A stretch of 64,000 nucleotides of DNA. It comes from Cricetomys ansorgei (taxonomy: Eukaryota > Chordata > Mammalia > Rodentia > Nesomyidae). Shown in pieces: positions 51,716-63,985 of this stretch; the stretch's first letter is position 1; every line of letters begins with the position of its first letter. The notes beneath the pieces are model-generated. The model saw only the letters and a list, made by a program, of their open reading frames with translations. It made no database searches and had not been told where the DNA came from. The DNA is taken from positions 5,506,501 through 5,570,500 of the forward strand of contig JAMJFZ010003746.1 of assembly GCA_026225945.1 (NCBI GenBank), given 5' to 3'. A program made the position numbers and the translations under genes.

Positions 51716-52057
51716 GTTTTGTGGTGAAGAATCCAGACTGATGTGCCGAACTGAAGCAAACCTGGTCCTTCTTTCTCTAAACAAGGGTCTTTTCCAAATC
51801 TGAGAGAACCGAGGTTGAGTGAAATGTGACAGCCAAGAAAACCTTCCCTAAGATCGCACTCCCCCACCTCCACCCCCTTCATTTTCCTTTCCAGGAAGCA
51901 CTGAGTCGGAAGCCCCATTAATTGCCACGGAAACTAAATTTAGTAATAGCCAAAGGAAAAGCAGTGCCCAAAGGCCAGTGCCTGCCAGTAGAAACAGAAT
52001 CCAAGCCACTTGAGCAACACTACATCTTCTTGTAGCCACATTAGATATAACGAGAGT

Positions 52058-52330
52058 CATCAAGATGGCTCAACATTTGCTGCCAAGCCTGGTGACCTTC
52101 GTCCCATTCTCAGGACCCACATGATGGCAGGAGAGAACCAACTTCACAGAGTTGTCCTCTTTTTGTTGGGTTTTTTTTTTTTGTTCTGGTTGTTGTTTTG
52201 ATTTTGTGTGCAGAACTCCTTCTGTAGACCACGCTGGCCATGAACTCAGAGATCTGCCTGCCTCTCTGCCTCTTGAGCATTGGGACCAAAGGCGGGCGTC
52301 CCTGCGGTCACCATCACCACCTGGCTTGTC
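52058..52330. mobile_element. B3-like fragment (forward) then B1 SINE (reverse)
   Basis: catcaagatggctcaacatt at 52058-52150; then reverse B1 at 52165-52330 (tagaccacgctggccatgaa). Confidence 0.75.
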
Positions 52331-52989
52331 AAAAATTTATTTTTATTAAAATTAACAATTCAAGACATAATGGCACACCTGCAATACCAACTCTCAAAAG
52401 AGAAGGATTGTGAGCCTCAGACCAGCCTGGGCTACTTGCCCTGCTCACAAAACTGAACACACTAACAATTGAGTTCTTCAAGGCCACTGGCCTCCTGTGA
52501 TCCAAAAGAAGACACAAGGTTCATGGCTGGCCTTATAGCTTGCAGTCAGACCATGATGTGTCTATCTGGCTCTTTTCCCCTCTCGTTTCTATTTATTATG
52601 AATCAAAATATCTCCTTTCCACTCTTGCCAGGGGTATAGAACTCAGGGCCTCCCACTTGGCTCCACTCTGGAGCTGTACCCCACCCCTCCACAATGTCCT
52701 TCCGGAGTCTAAATTTCTTTTTTCTTGTTCTCTCTTCTGAAAAGCAAAAGGATGCCACTGCAAAGGTGGAAATCGGCCCCACTACTCCCTGGAAGTCAGA
52801 ACATGGTCTGCCACGGGCTGGTCCTTCTTTGCCTATATTGACTGGAGGAATAAATCAAAGCCCAAAATTGTGTCTGTTCTCACGTTATTTTGTAACATTG
52901 CTCTGGAGAAAGAGACTTCTGAGGGCTAATTCTTAGATGTTTGAAGCCTGTAATAATTTTTTTTTCTTGGTTAAGAAATAAGCAATGTT

Positions 52990-53106
52990 GCTGGGTATGG
53001 TGGTGGCACACATCTTTAGTCCCATCACTTGGGAGGCAGAGGCAGGCCAATCTCTGAGTTCGTGGTCAGCCTGGTCAACATAGAGTTTCAGGGTAAGTAA
53101 GGAGAC

Positions 53107-53110
<4 letters not shown>
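52990..53110 (+). mobile_element. B1 SINE
   Basis: ctgggtatggtggtggcaca and cttgggaggcagaggcagg. Confidence 0.85.

Positions 53111-53181
<71 letters not shown>
53110..53181 (+). repeat. (TC)n(AC)n microsatellite
   Basis: About 26 TC units followed by about 9 AC units. Confidence 0.95.
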
Positions 53182-53639
53182 GCTTTGGTTTGTGGCTGAG
53201 AACCCAGACTAATGGGTCATACTAAAAGCAAACCTAGTCCTTCTCCTGGACACCCAAGGCTACACAGAGAAATGCTGTCTTGAAAAACAAAAAACAAAAA
53301 CAAAGAAAGAGAAAGGAAGGAAGAAAGAGAAAAGAAAAGCCAAAGAAGCAGTGTGAAAAGAGACAGATCTGAGACCTGGTTTTTGTTTTTTGTTTTGTTT
53401 TGTTTTGTTTTTGGTAAAATTCAGTCTGAGAAGACTACTTTTATTTTTGTCTTTTTGTTTATTTTATTTTATTTTTTTTTTTAGAGTTGATCTGGTACTT
53501 GCTCACAACCATCTGTAATTCCAGTTCAAGGGGATCTGATGCTTTCTGGCCTTCCAGGCGAGATACACAGATAAGCATGTAAGTAAAACACCCACAGTAC
53601 ATTTTTTTTTAAAAAAAAGAAGAAGTCTAAATCTTTTTT

Positions 53640-55420
53640 CCTTTCTACAGGCACTCCAGAGTGTGGAAGTGGGCTCATGATCTGGGAGTGACAGATGCTC
53701 CAAAGCGGAAGATTAGCTCTGAAAGAGGCAAACTGCCGGTCAGTGATAGAAAAGGTTCTACTTGCAACAATGTATTTTTAAAGAATACAGCTGGAATTCA
53801 GCTGAACTCCAAGGATCTAAAATGTGCAGAATAAATAGACAAATGCTGTTTGAACCAGCAGCCGCAGAGCCTCAAAGCCTCGTGCTTCACGTGGCCTCAG
53901 CTGCAGAGTCCAAGTCAGATAATCCTCATCCCGAGCAACAGATAAGAGCAGCTGACCAGCTGCCTGGGGTCCTCGGTGCTCCGTGGGAGAGGGTGACCAG
54001 CCCTGAGTGACAAGAGCATGCAACAGTTGGCCCCGTGGCTGAGATGCACTACCTACCTACTACCTACCTACCCTGCACCCTTAGATTGCTTGTGAGATCT
54101 TTGTGAGCCCTTTGGTCTTTGCTGGATACCAAAGAGGAGGAAGCGTGAAGGGGGCCTTTAAAAATGCACCCAGTCGGGAGGTAAGAGCAAAATAAGTGTG
54201 TTTAGTTGGAAGGGAACAATGGGGACAATGGCCCTGGCTATCAGTTCCAAATGAGGACACCTGCAGAATGTAAACCTCAATCTGGCCTCCCGCTAGCTTG
54301 TGTTGAGGTTTGCTAGTGTGAAAACTAAGCAGAAGGACAAAAGATCCTACAAAAGAGCACTGGGGGTTTTAAGCACGGAACAGTGCAGGCCAGAGGAAAC
54401 ACAGCCAGAGACTGCTCTAAAGACTGCCCAGATTCTACTTTTTGCATTTGTACCATTCCACACCAACAACAACTTGTATGGTTTTATTTGTCTAATTTTA
54501 ATCTTTTTCTACCAGGTGAGGTATCCTCATAATTCACTTTGACTCTGAAAACACTATTAGCAGCAGCAGCCCTGGGGTGAAGAAAGGAAAAATCTGAGAA
54601 ATGCGGCTTCCCCTGTTTACACTGTGTCTAAACCATTCATTACTGCCACTGGCCCAGAAGACTGAATTCCAGCACTCAGGTTCCCATCCCTGCAAAGATC
54701 TTTCCTGTCCCAAAGTCTGCAGGAACAAATTCCAAAGAAGTGCTACCCCTAAGTTAAAATTCAAATCACACCAATCTACTCAAACATCTTAGCTGATTAC
54801 TCAGTAAGCCCTGGGTTCCAGTCACCTTTAACTGGATAGAGATCTGCGGGCCACAGTGTGAAACAGTCCAGCAACCTTGCCAGCCTTGCCCAAAACTGGA
54901 GCAAGTTAATTTTACTTAATTTTCATCCCATTCTGATGTGCCCCAAATTCTCCGTTTCAGACCCCTCTACTTTTCTCTTTGCTGGGGATTAAATCTGGGG
55001 CCTCATAAGCGAGGCAAAACTATACCAGTCTCAGCCCTCAAGATTCTCATATAATATGTAACCAATATAAAGATTCTTAATAATCTATTTTGCTATTTTT
55101 GTATCAGGCATGGAGGCTTCTCTTTAATTCTACATACCTACAGCGCTAGCAACGAATATCTAACGGTGCCGATGGAAGACTCCAGCCACGAATGGACTGC
55201 AGTCTCAATTAACATCTTAAAAATCATCCCTATGTGTTGAAATGTATAAAGAAGACCAAAATCAATCAAGATTGCCCTGGAACTCTGTACATTTGGCGAT
55301 TGCATGCCAAGGATGGATAATTGTATTCTCCAAAGGTTCATGTCTAGAAGCCAGGTCCAGTAGAGTGATGTCAAAGGGAAGTAAGACCTTTAAGAAGTAA
55401 GGCCTGGGCCACTTTATTGG
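53640..55420. other. Largest repeat-poor stretch of the 3' half
   Basis: About 1.8 kb with almost no SINE text; a short (CTAC)n run lies at about 54048-54070. Several short open frames match nothing recognised. Candidate conserved non-coding sequence. Confidence 0.4.
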
Positions 55421-55424
55421 TTGT

Positions 55425-55615
55425 ATGTGTGCGTGTGCGTGTGCACAGGCCCACAGACATGTACACAACACACACATCATGGGGGGGATGTTGTCAGAGG
55501 ACAGCTTTTGTGAGTCTGTTCTCTCCTTCCACCACATGACCCCAGGAACTGAACTCAGGTTGTCAGGCTTGACAGCAAGTGCCTTTATTCTCTTGAGTCA
55601 TTTCAGAAGCCCCTA
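55425..55615 (-). mobile_element. B3-type SINE
   Basis: tgtcagaggacagcttttgtg and ctctccttccaccacatgac. Confidence 0.72.
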
Positions 55616-55787
55616 AATCCCTCCCAAGTCCTAGCACTTGGGAGAATGAGGCAGCAGGATTAAGAATTCCAGGTTAGGTTGGCCTATCCAGCTCGTGTTT
55701 TATTATAAGCAACAGAAAGTGGACTGATACTGTTAAATAGTGTTCTTGTCATCTCTGTGTCATGCTTTAGAATTTAAATCTCAGTCC

Positions 55788-56095
55788 TGGCCTGCAGGAT
55801 GACTCAGTGGGCAAAAGTCCTTAATGTACAAGCCCGAAGACCTGCGTGGCAGCCCCAGAATCCTAAAAACGTCGAATGCTGGAGACAGCCCTGCTGCTGA
55901 GAGCTGAGTGTGGGTGCGGCTCTTGCAGAAGACTGCAGTTCCCTTTCCAGCACACATATGAGGTGGCTCACCACTGCCTGCAGGAACAGCTCCAGGGCAT
56001 CTGATATCTTCTTCTGGTTTCTGCAGACAGCCAGGCACACACAGACACACAGACACAGGCATCCACACATCTAAAAATAAATCACTAAAAAACCA
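55788..56095 (+). mobile_element. B2/B3-type SINEs
   Basis: ctgcaggatgactcagtggg head, a partly duplicated body and a CACACA-rich end with AAATAAAT. Confidence 0.65.
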
Positions 56096-56569
56096 AACGC
56101 AATGGTTCACACCTGCAATCCAGGCACTCCTCAGGTGAGATGGGGGGTGGAGGGGGAGGCTCAGGAGACAGCCAGCCCTAAGTGTGTGGAGCAGCAAAAA
56201 CAAAGGAGACCCTGCTTTGACAAGGTGAAGAAGAGAATGACCTCTGATCTCCATGTGCAACTCATGCTCACATGCAATACTAAAATAAATTAAAACAAAA
56301 CAAGACGGAGCTTCAACCAAGTGTGGCAGCTCACTGGATCATCGCGAGCCTGGGCTGCAGAGGACCCGACAAGAAAAAGAAGAGGATGAAGTGAAAACTG
56401 AGGACTCTGTGCCATCCTCACCAGTCACCGTCATGGCCAAAGACCCCCAGTTGGCTTGCTGAATACAAGGATTGGGAACAGAAGTGAAGGCAGTTTTGTG
56501 GCATTTTGTAGCAAATTCTGTAAGACATTTTAATTTCTTTATAATAAATTATTTTGTTGCTATTGTGCG

Positions 56570-56715
56570 TTCGTTTGTTTTTGAGATATGGTCGTCTCAC
56601 TGTGCGGCCCTGGTTAGAACTCACAAGGTAGACCAGGCTGACCTTGCGCTCACAAAGATCTGCCTGCTTCTGCCTCCAGCGCTAGGATTAGAGAGGCACG
56701 CGCCACGCCCAGCAG
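56570..56715 (-). mobile_element. B1 SINE
   Basis: gtagaccaggctgaccttgc and gcctgcttctgcctccag. Confidence 0.82.
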
Positions 56716-57124
56716 ACTTGGTTTATGGTAGATTGTATCTACACTTGTCACTTCATCTGTTTTTGTACTGACGTCATCCTTCGAGACGACTGCCTAAAAG
56801 GCTCTCACACGCCTCTGGAGTGGCACAAGTTCTAATGTACTGAAGAGCCGGGCAATGCTTCTTGCTTCTCACGACGCATATTCCTGTGTGCTAATGACTG
56901 GCTGACTCGTTAGATGGTCATTGACGTAGAAGAATTGATACCTATATATGTGTGTAGCCTTTTGCTATATTGTGATTTGTACATACTCTTAAAGTTTGTA
57001 AGTATCTGGCACATGGAAAGCTTTGATGGCTATTGAATTAATTGCAGAGCACACAGCAACAATCTCCCTACTGGCCCTCTCTCTCACACAGCACAGGCCG
57101 GGCTCAGACTCTCTATGGAACTGG

Positions 57125-57285
57125 GCTCATATGGAACAGGGTTTCTCAGTTGTAACTCTGGCTGTCCTGGAACTTACTCTGTAGATCAGGCTGGCTGGCC
57201 TCAAACTCACAGAGCTCTACTTGCCTCTGCCTCTGGAGTGCTAGAATTTAAAGGATTGCACCACCACCACCACCTGACTATACTA
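57125..57285 (-). mobile_element. B1 SINE
   Basis: tgtaactctggctgtcctgg and cctctggagtgctagaatt. Confidence 0.87.
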
Positions 57286-57614
57286 TGTTTTAATACTTGG
57301 CAGATTCTAAACTGATTCTACCACACTATTGCACCATTAAAACATGCCAAAGTATACTCTAGCCTCAACATCTCTAGATAGAAAAGATTGCATAGGCAGC
57401 AGAAGATCCGAGAGAGAGTGAAGGATGGGCACCAAGAGGGGGAAGCAGGGGCTACAGGTCACAACACAAATGTAAAAATCCGTTCCCTTGTAAGGCAGCT
57501 ATCATCAGCAGTCTGACACTCCTGCCAATCCCCTTCCCAGCATGCCAGACTGCTCCAGGAAGGTTAGCAGCACAGAGAAACCTTCTGGCTTGTATCTAAA
57601 GACTCACTCTGATT

Positions 57615-57800
57615 TTAAAGTACGTGTCTGTGTGTGTTTGCATGTGTGACTGTGTGAGTGCAGACGCACATGGATCTGAGAGGAAGGCATCAAATCTCTG
57701 GGAACTTGAGTTATAAGCAGTGGTGAGCCATCTGACATGCTGGAAACTGAACTTGGTCCTCTGAAAAAACAATATGCAATCTTAGCTGTGGAGCCTAAGT
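57615..57800 (-). mobile_element. B2-type SINE
   Basis: ggaaggcatcaaatctctggg and gctggaaactgaacttggtc. Confidence 0.7.
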
Positions 57801-57945
57801 GTTTTTATTTTTGAGACAGGTCTTGCTGTTTAGTCCTGGGTAGCCTGTGTAGATCAGGCAGAGCTGGCCCTTGCAGCTGTCTTCCTGCCTCTGCCTCTGC
57901 AAGTGCTGGGATTACGGGTGTTTGCCACCAAACCTGGCTCCTCCT
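57801..57945 (-). mobile_element. B1 SINE
   Basis: tttttgagacaggtcttgctg and gcaagtgctgggattacgg. Confidence 0.8.
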
Positions 57946-57984
57946 AGACTTATACATTTTTTAATCTTTATTGAATTTTATTTA

Positions 57985-58170
57985 ATTACTTTGTGTGCAT
58001 GCACGTGCGTGTGGGTGCACACTTATTTTACCACATATGTGGAGGCTAGAGTACAGCTTTGTGGGAATCAGCTTTCTCTTCCCATCGTGTGGACCTGAGG
58101 ATGAACTCAGGTCCTTAGGCATGACAGCAGATGCCCTTACCTACCAAGGCATCCCACAGGCCCTAGATTC
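57985..58170 (-). mobile_element. B3-type SINE
   Basis: atgtggaggctagagtacag and aggatgaactcaggtcctta. Confidence 0.72.
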
Positions 58171-58774
58171 AGTATTTGTATTAAAGGTTATAATGTCCAT
58201 CTTACAGAATGACAGAAAAATTAAGGCAATGCAAGTGAAAAAAAGCAAACAGGTATTTGATCAAACAGTACCTTGGTCATTTCTATGAGAGTGCTTTGGA
58301 TGAGATTTGACTGAAATCGCTGGGCATTGAATAGAGCAGACTATTCTCCATAACATAAAACTCCATCAGGCTTGAAGACAACAAGAGACTGGTCTTTCCT
58401 GAGCAAGGAGAATTCAACCAGACGCTAGCAAACCTCAACCAGTCTTCTGCTGGGTCCCCAGCCTGCCTACTGGGACTTTACACGGCAGACCTGCCTGCCC
58501 CTAGGGTGGTGTCAGTTGGTTCCTTGATAAAATCACAGAATTTATTGGTTCTGTCTGGAGAAAGGTGATCTAGTAACAAGAAGCAGGATGTGGAGATGAA
58601 TCCGTGAGTTCAAGGGCAGCTGGGGCGAGACAGGGAGACCCCATTTCCAAAACAAAACAAAGAACAACAAAAAATCCTGCAAATGGGCAATAGGAGAGGT
58701 TAGAAAAATTGTGGTAATACCAGAAAGGCCTTGATTGCCTTGAAGAGACTGCTAGTAGGAATATGTATGCTCTG

Positions 58775-58985
58775 TGGCTGACAGTATCTCTGTGGGTAAA
58801 GGCCCCTGGGGCTGGTCCTGATGACCTGAGTTTGTTCCTGGGACATACAAGGTGGGAGACAATAGACTCCCACAGCTGTTCAAAACCCCACACATACAAA
58901 CGCAAACAAAAATGTAGTATTAGTAAAATAACAACAATAATAATACTAATAAATGTATACATATGTATCTATTTAAAAAGGTGAT
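58775..58985 (+). mobile_element. B3-type SINE
   Basis: ctgatgacctgagtttgttcc and an AATAAT-rich tail. Confidence 0.65.
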
Positions 58986-59144
58986 TCTGGAAAATTCTAA
59001 GGTAGAAACACTTTACTAGGAATGGACAGGTGATCTTTGTTTTAAAAAGGTAAAAGCAAAACAAAAAAACTGTCTCAAATTGGTTTTCCCATTTGTGGAG
59101 AGAGGACTATTTGATTGAAGAGATTTCCCCTTTTTCTTTTCCTT

Positions 59145-59470
59145 TTTTATTTGCCATAAATGTTTTATTTTCATTAATCATACGAACAAGGCACTCTTAG
59201 TATTCCAGGAAAACGTGAGAATTTATCAGTCCCTCAGAGAGACACAGGCTGGTGGCGTCTGCACAGACTGCCCGGGTCAGTGAGTGGGGCTGTGTCCATC
59301 TTGCTGGTGGCTTGCCTCCTGCATCATGCCGGGTCTTGGGGGTGGGGCAGAAATCCTCTAGGCACTTGGGGAATTTCACTCTTTTCTCCTTTAGTGGCCT
59401 CTTTGATCATCAGGTGTCCCTGTGACTCTTCTTGAAACTGCCAGTTTCTCCTGTCTGCTATTTTCTTAAA
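59145..59470 (-). pseudogene. Candidate processed pseudogene or retrocopy, source unknown
   Basis: Read on the minus strand, about 300 bases of non-SINE sequence end with AATAAA followed about 12 bases later by an A-rich tail (aaataaaaaaggaaaag). That suggests a retrocopied mRNA 3' end. Frames are broken and the parent gene is not recognised. Confidence 0.3.
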
Positions 59471-59479
59471 ACAACTACC

Positions 59480-59605
59480 TGGGTGTGTTGGCAGACGCTT
59501 GTAGTTTCAGTATTTGGGAGGTGGAGGCAGGAGGATTTCTAGTTCAGCCTGGATTACACAGTAAGACCCTGTTCCAACAAATAAAAAAAGTTAAAAAAAA
59601 AAAAG
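59480..59605 (+). mobile_element. B1 SINE
   Basis: gggtgtgttggcagacgctt and gggaggtggaggcaggagg; A-tail. Confidence 0.78.
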
Positions 59606-60024
59606 TTTACAGGTGCATTTTAGCTATGATGAGCTATTATTTTAGTAGAATCCAGGGCTAAAGTTGGGCCACCTTTCTATCCCACAGAAAGGGATAGAGA
59701 TGGGACGAGATGGAGACTATCAGATGTCTGGAATTCTATAGAATGGGACAACAGCACCGAAGAACAGGCAGTATCCTTCAATGCAAGAGAATAAGGACCC
59801 CACCCCCCAAGTGGTGCATGCCCAGCCACATCACTCCCCAGGCCCAGGCACACAGGTCCATGGGCGATGCTGTCTCCTCATGTGCACTGGGCCAGCTGCT
59901 GTCCAGGACAGCCTGGATGGGACCATTACAGAGGGCCAAGAGGACGGAGCTATTGCCCTAGTAGGCCCGGAAGGCAAAGGATGCAGCCCCAAAGGCTTAC
60001 TCCTTTTTGGTTTGTTTCTTCTTT

Positions 60025-60105
60025 CTTTGAGGGTACCTGGGATTGAACCCAAGCCCTCATGCATAGATCAAGTCATCTACGGCTGAGCTACACCCAGCCT
60101 CAGGG
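60025..60105 (-). mobile_element. ID-like SINE, reverse
   Basis: gggattgaacccaagccctc and ctacggctgagctacaccc. Confidence 0.72.
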
Positions 60106-60114
60106 GGTTATCTT

Positions 60115-60400
60115 GACCCTTAAATCTAACAGAACATTAAGTACTTGCATCTAACATCAAAAGCACAGACAACTAAATAAAAAATAAACAGGCCAACATC
60201 AATCAAGAAGATATGCACGTATCAACAGACACAATCAGTGCAGTAAATTACAGTTTACAAAATGGGAGATCTTAATCATAAATATAATGGTTAAAAATCC
60301 AGAATATGTAAAGAGTTTCTGCAACTCAATAGCCAAGGGAAAAAAAAAAATTCTAACAGCCTGATTTCAAAGTGAGCCCCACTCCAAAAGAAAAAGAAGT
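60115..60400 (+). mobile_element. LINE-1 ORF2 fragment
   Basis: Old LINE-1 text (gtaaagagtttctgcaactc and surrounding A-rich sequence), heavily diverged. Confidence 0.6.
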
Positions 60401-60611
60401 AATCCTGGCAGCTTTAAATGCTTTCCAGTCACATCACATACAAAAATAATAATAAAAATGAGCCCAAGTTAGGCATGTTAGCCAACACAGTTGGCTATAC
60501 AGTCCCGCACTGGAGAGATGAATGCAGGAGCTGGAAGACAGACTGAGCTGCATGCCAAATTCGAGGCCAGTTTGGGGCACAAAAGACTGTCTCAAGAGAG
60601 GAAAGAAAAGT

Positions 60612-60740
60612 TGGGGTGGTGCAGGAGTGGCTCAGCAGTTATGCTCTCACAGAAGACTCAGGTTCAGTTCCACGGGTGCTCACAACTGTAACTCCAGTTC
60701 CAGCGACCTGACACTGTCTTCTGGGATTCTGACTCAGGCT
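60612..60740 (+). mobile_element. B2-type SINE
   Basis: ggtgcaggagtggctcagca and cagaagactcaggttcagt. Confidence 0.68.
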
Positions 60741-61419
60741 TTCAAAAGCTGTGGCTACAGTAGCTTGGCCCTGATGTCTTTGGATCCGAGGCACAGTAGT
60801 ATGTTGTGCCTGGCAGCATATGGAAGTCACTATGTGGACGTGCCAGTACGCGTGTGCGAGTGCGTGTGTTTGTGTGTGAGTGCGTGTGTGTAGAGAGAGA
60901 CAGCCTCTTACTCTGTAGTCCACGCTGGCCTCCAAATTCACTGAGATGCCCCTTCGGAGGCATCCCAATGCTAGGACTACAGGTACGGACCAGTGTGCTC
61001 AGCTTGAGCCCAGGTTCAAAAACCGTGGGTCACAATCCAACATGGTGTTGCCTGTGAATGTGGGAATTGTAAAGAGTTTAGCAATCATAAAAGGTTTCTG
61101 AATATCCTGTGATCAAAAATTAATACAAAATCAACCCATGGTGGGCAATGAATCCGAGGTGTCTCTGAGCACACTTGGCCACTGTATCAAATTTTCGATG
61201 TGATCTTTTTTACCCCAGACAGGGTCGTATTTAGCCCAGGGTTTTTCACATGAGCACTTTGCCCTGTGCGTGCCATTACAGCATTCAGTGTTGACGAATG
61301 GCCCCCGAGACACCTCAGTTTGAGACTACTGTTACCAAGAGCAGTGTTTTTACTCTGCAAAGTTCTCAGTCTTACCATTTTTTTCCTGCCTTCATTCCTC
61401 AGCCCTTATTATCAAGTGC

Positions 61420-61600
61420 CGAGTAGCTCGGCTGGTACTATTCACAAGGCTCTGGGATTGGTCCCCAGCACCGCACAAACCTGGAGAGGCAGTAAATCCT
61501 ACCATCCTAGGATGGAGGGGTGGGCGAGGGGAGTGTGAAGGCAAGATCCGTCAGAGGCCAGCCTGGGCTTCAAGAGTCTGTCTCAAAAAAAAAAAAAAAA
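61420..61600 (+). mobile_element. ID/B4-like SINE
   Basis: gagtagctcggctggtacta, gggattggtccccagcacc, then a B1-like 3' part with A-tail. Confidence 0.68.
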
Positions 61601-61651
61601 AGGTAAAAAATAAAACTGCTATATGAGTTTCATGAAAAATCGTTAAATAAG

Positions 61652-61812
61652 GCTGAGTGTGGTTTAGGACTTTAATTCCAGAAGTTGGGAGGTAGTTACA
61701 GGAGGACCAGGAGTTCAAAGTCATCCTTAACTACATAGCAAGTTCAAGGCCAGCCTGGGCTACATGAGATCCTGACTTACTCCCACTTCTCAAAAAAAAA
61801 AAAAAGAATGTT
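61652..61812 (+). mobile_element. B1 SINE
   Basis: ggctgagtgtggtttaggac and aggccagcctgggctacat. Confidence 0.75.
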
Positions 61813-62184
61813 GAATGAATGAATTTTGACTTGGGATTAGGATAGCATTTCCAAGGACTGCTGAAATGGCTCTAAACATACTTTTGCAATTTTGTACTTC
61901 ATATTGATGCCTATAAATCAAAATATCAACTCAAAAAAAAAAAAGGAAAAGAAAACAGGAAAATATTGAAGACCCTGTCTTGTAGTATCAAACATTCAGC
62001 CAAGATTCAATTTATGTAACAATGAACAAGCTCACTATCTCATTAGCGTGCATATTTGCTCTCTTCTTTACAAAGGGGAGAACTGTATGTTTACAAAAGA
62101 ACTGCTTTTTACATTTTATTTTTCACCTTTTATAAAAGCATTGTTTGAGTCAGTATCACTGTGCAAATTATTTTTCGTTTTTAA

Positions 62185-62350
62185 GCTTTTACTCTTTTTC
62201 TGTGTATGAGCGGTTTGTCTGCGCTGCGTGTTGTCTGGCACTAAGCAGAGGCCAGGAGAGGGTATGACATCCCCTGGGACTGGAGCAAGCTGCCGTGTGG
62301 GTGCTGGGAACCAACCTGGGTCCTTGGAGAGAACCCTTCTCCAGCCCCAA
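62185..62350 (-). mobile_element. B2-type SINE
   Basis: ggccaggagagggtatgaca and ggtgctgggaaccaacctgg. Confidence 0.75.
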
Positions 62351-62689
62351 CACCGTGCACTAATGTGCTACTTTCAATGCACCCGATGAGCTAATCCCGA
62401 CAACATTATTAACTCCAGCCCACAGTTTATATTAGGGTTTATTCCAGCTGTTACATTCTATGGGTCTCGGTAAATGTACAAGGACACATCTACCATTACA
62501 GTATCACACAGAGTAGTTTCTCCGCCCTAAATCTCCCAAGTCCTGGCCCCCTTTCTGTCCCAGTTTAGCCCTTGCAGCCATTTCTGTTTCGGTGTCTTCT
62601 TACATTGCTCTTTGCAGCACGGGGTGTGGCTGAACTCAGGCGGCGGCTTTAGAACACTGGACATTTCTGTTTAAGTTTCCTTCTCTCTC

Positions 62690-62970
62690 CCGTGTGTGTG
62701 TGTGTCCAGTGTTTCCCCCGGCACATATGTGGAGGTCAGGGGGTACCTCGGTGTTGGTCTTGCTTTCCCACCATGAGACAGGGCACTGCGTCGTTTCCTA
62801 CTGATGTGCCAGGCCAGCTGGCCCATGAGCTACCTCTTCTCTCCGCGGGAGGGCTGTGGTTATACGTAGCCTGTGCATCTGGTTTTCATACAGATTGTAG
62901 GATTTGAATTCAGTCTTCACACTTGCACAGCAAGTGATTTTACTCACAGAGCTGTCTCCCCACTCATCTT
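62690..62970 (-). mobile_element. B3-type SINE
   Basis: atatgtggaggtcaggggg, and a related tail ending acagagctgtctccccac. Confidence 0.65.
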
Positions 62971-63099
62971 TTTGCCCCCCCCACCCCGTTCCACTGTTTC
63001 TCCCTCCCCCTTCCTCTTCTGAAATATGGAACACTTCATGAGTTTCTGCCTTGTCCCAGAGCAGGGCCTACCCTAAACTCCGTACGGGCTGCTGAGTCA

Positions 63100-63265
63100 A
63101 GCACAAAAGTGTATCACAGTACATCAGCGTACCCCACTTTACCCATCTGCCCACTTAGGGCATCTTGGCTGCCTCCAAGTTTTAAAAAGTTTTTAAAATT
63201 GTAAGTGAATTGCTATGAGCATTTATGAACATATCTTTGTGTGGATAGATAATTTCAACTCACGG
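63100..63265 (-). mobile_element. LINE-1 3' fragment, minus orientation
   Basis: Plus-strand text ttgctatgagcatttatgaac following ccatctgcccacttagggca is the reversed LINE-1 end; strongly decayed. Confidence 0.55.
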
Positions 63266-63494
63266 GGGTTAAAAACAAAAAAAAAGAAAGAAAGTGACTT
63301 ACATATCAGAAACAAGTGTTTTTATAGATTAATTAATAAGTATGAGACAGGCTCTCTGGCCAGGCTGGCCTCCACTTCCCTATCTGGTCAAGGGCAGCCT
63401 TGACTTTCATCGGACCCTCCCTCTTTTAACACTCAGGAACATATCGGGTTTGTACTGAGAAGCATGGGCTGTGTCCTCAGCCGTGTTTGTTACT

Positions 63495-63660
63495 GCAGGA
63501 TGTGACGGCGCACACCTTTAATGCCAGCACTCGGGAGGCAGAGGCAGGTGGATCTCTGTGAGTTCAAGGCCAGCCTGGTCTACAGAGTGAGTTCCAGGAC
63601 ACCCAAGCCTGTTGTTACACAAAGAAACCCTATCTTGAAAATCTACAAACAAACAAAAAC
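63495..63660 (+). mobile_element. B1 SINE
   Basis: ccagcactcgggaggcagag and gccagcctggtctacagag. Confidence 0.93.
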
Positions 63661-63840
63661 ATTGTAAATTTATTCATTTTTATTTTATGTGCACGAGTGT
63701 TTGCATGCACTGTGTGTGCGCCTGGGGTCCAGGAGATCCAATCCCTTGGAACGGGAGTTACAGGTGTTGTGAGTTGCCACGTGGGTGCTGGGAATCAGAA
63801 CCAGTGCTCTTACCTGCTGAGCTATCCCTTCACCAAGCTC
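63661..63840 (-). mobile_element. B2 SINE
   Basis: tttattttatgtgcacgagtg and ttacctgctgagctatccc. Confidence 0.82.
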
Positions 63841-63854
63841 CCCACCTCTTTTAT

Positions 63855-63985
63855 GTTTAGAAACAAGGTCTCTCTATGCAGCCCTGGCTGGTTTAGAACA
63901 CTGTGAAGAACAGGGTGGCCTAGAGATCTGCTTGACTCTGTCTTGGCAGCCCTGGGATCAAAGGCAGTCAACACAAGGCTCTGTT
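63855..63985 (-). mobile_element. B1 SINE
   Basis: tagaaacaaggtctctctatg and gccctgggatcaaaggcag. Confidence 0.78.

Noticed and set aside
55781..56320. 179-codon minus-strand open frame
   Set aside because: Largely antisense to B2/B3 SINE text; no recognisable domain.
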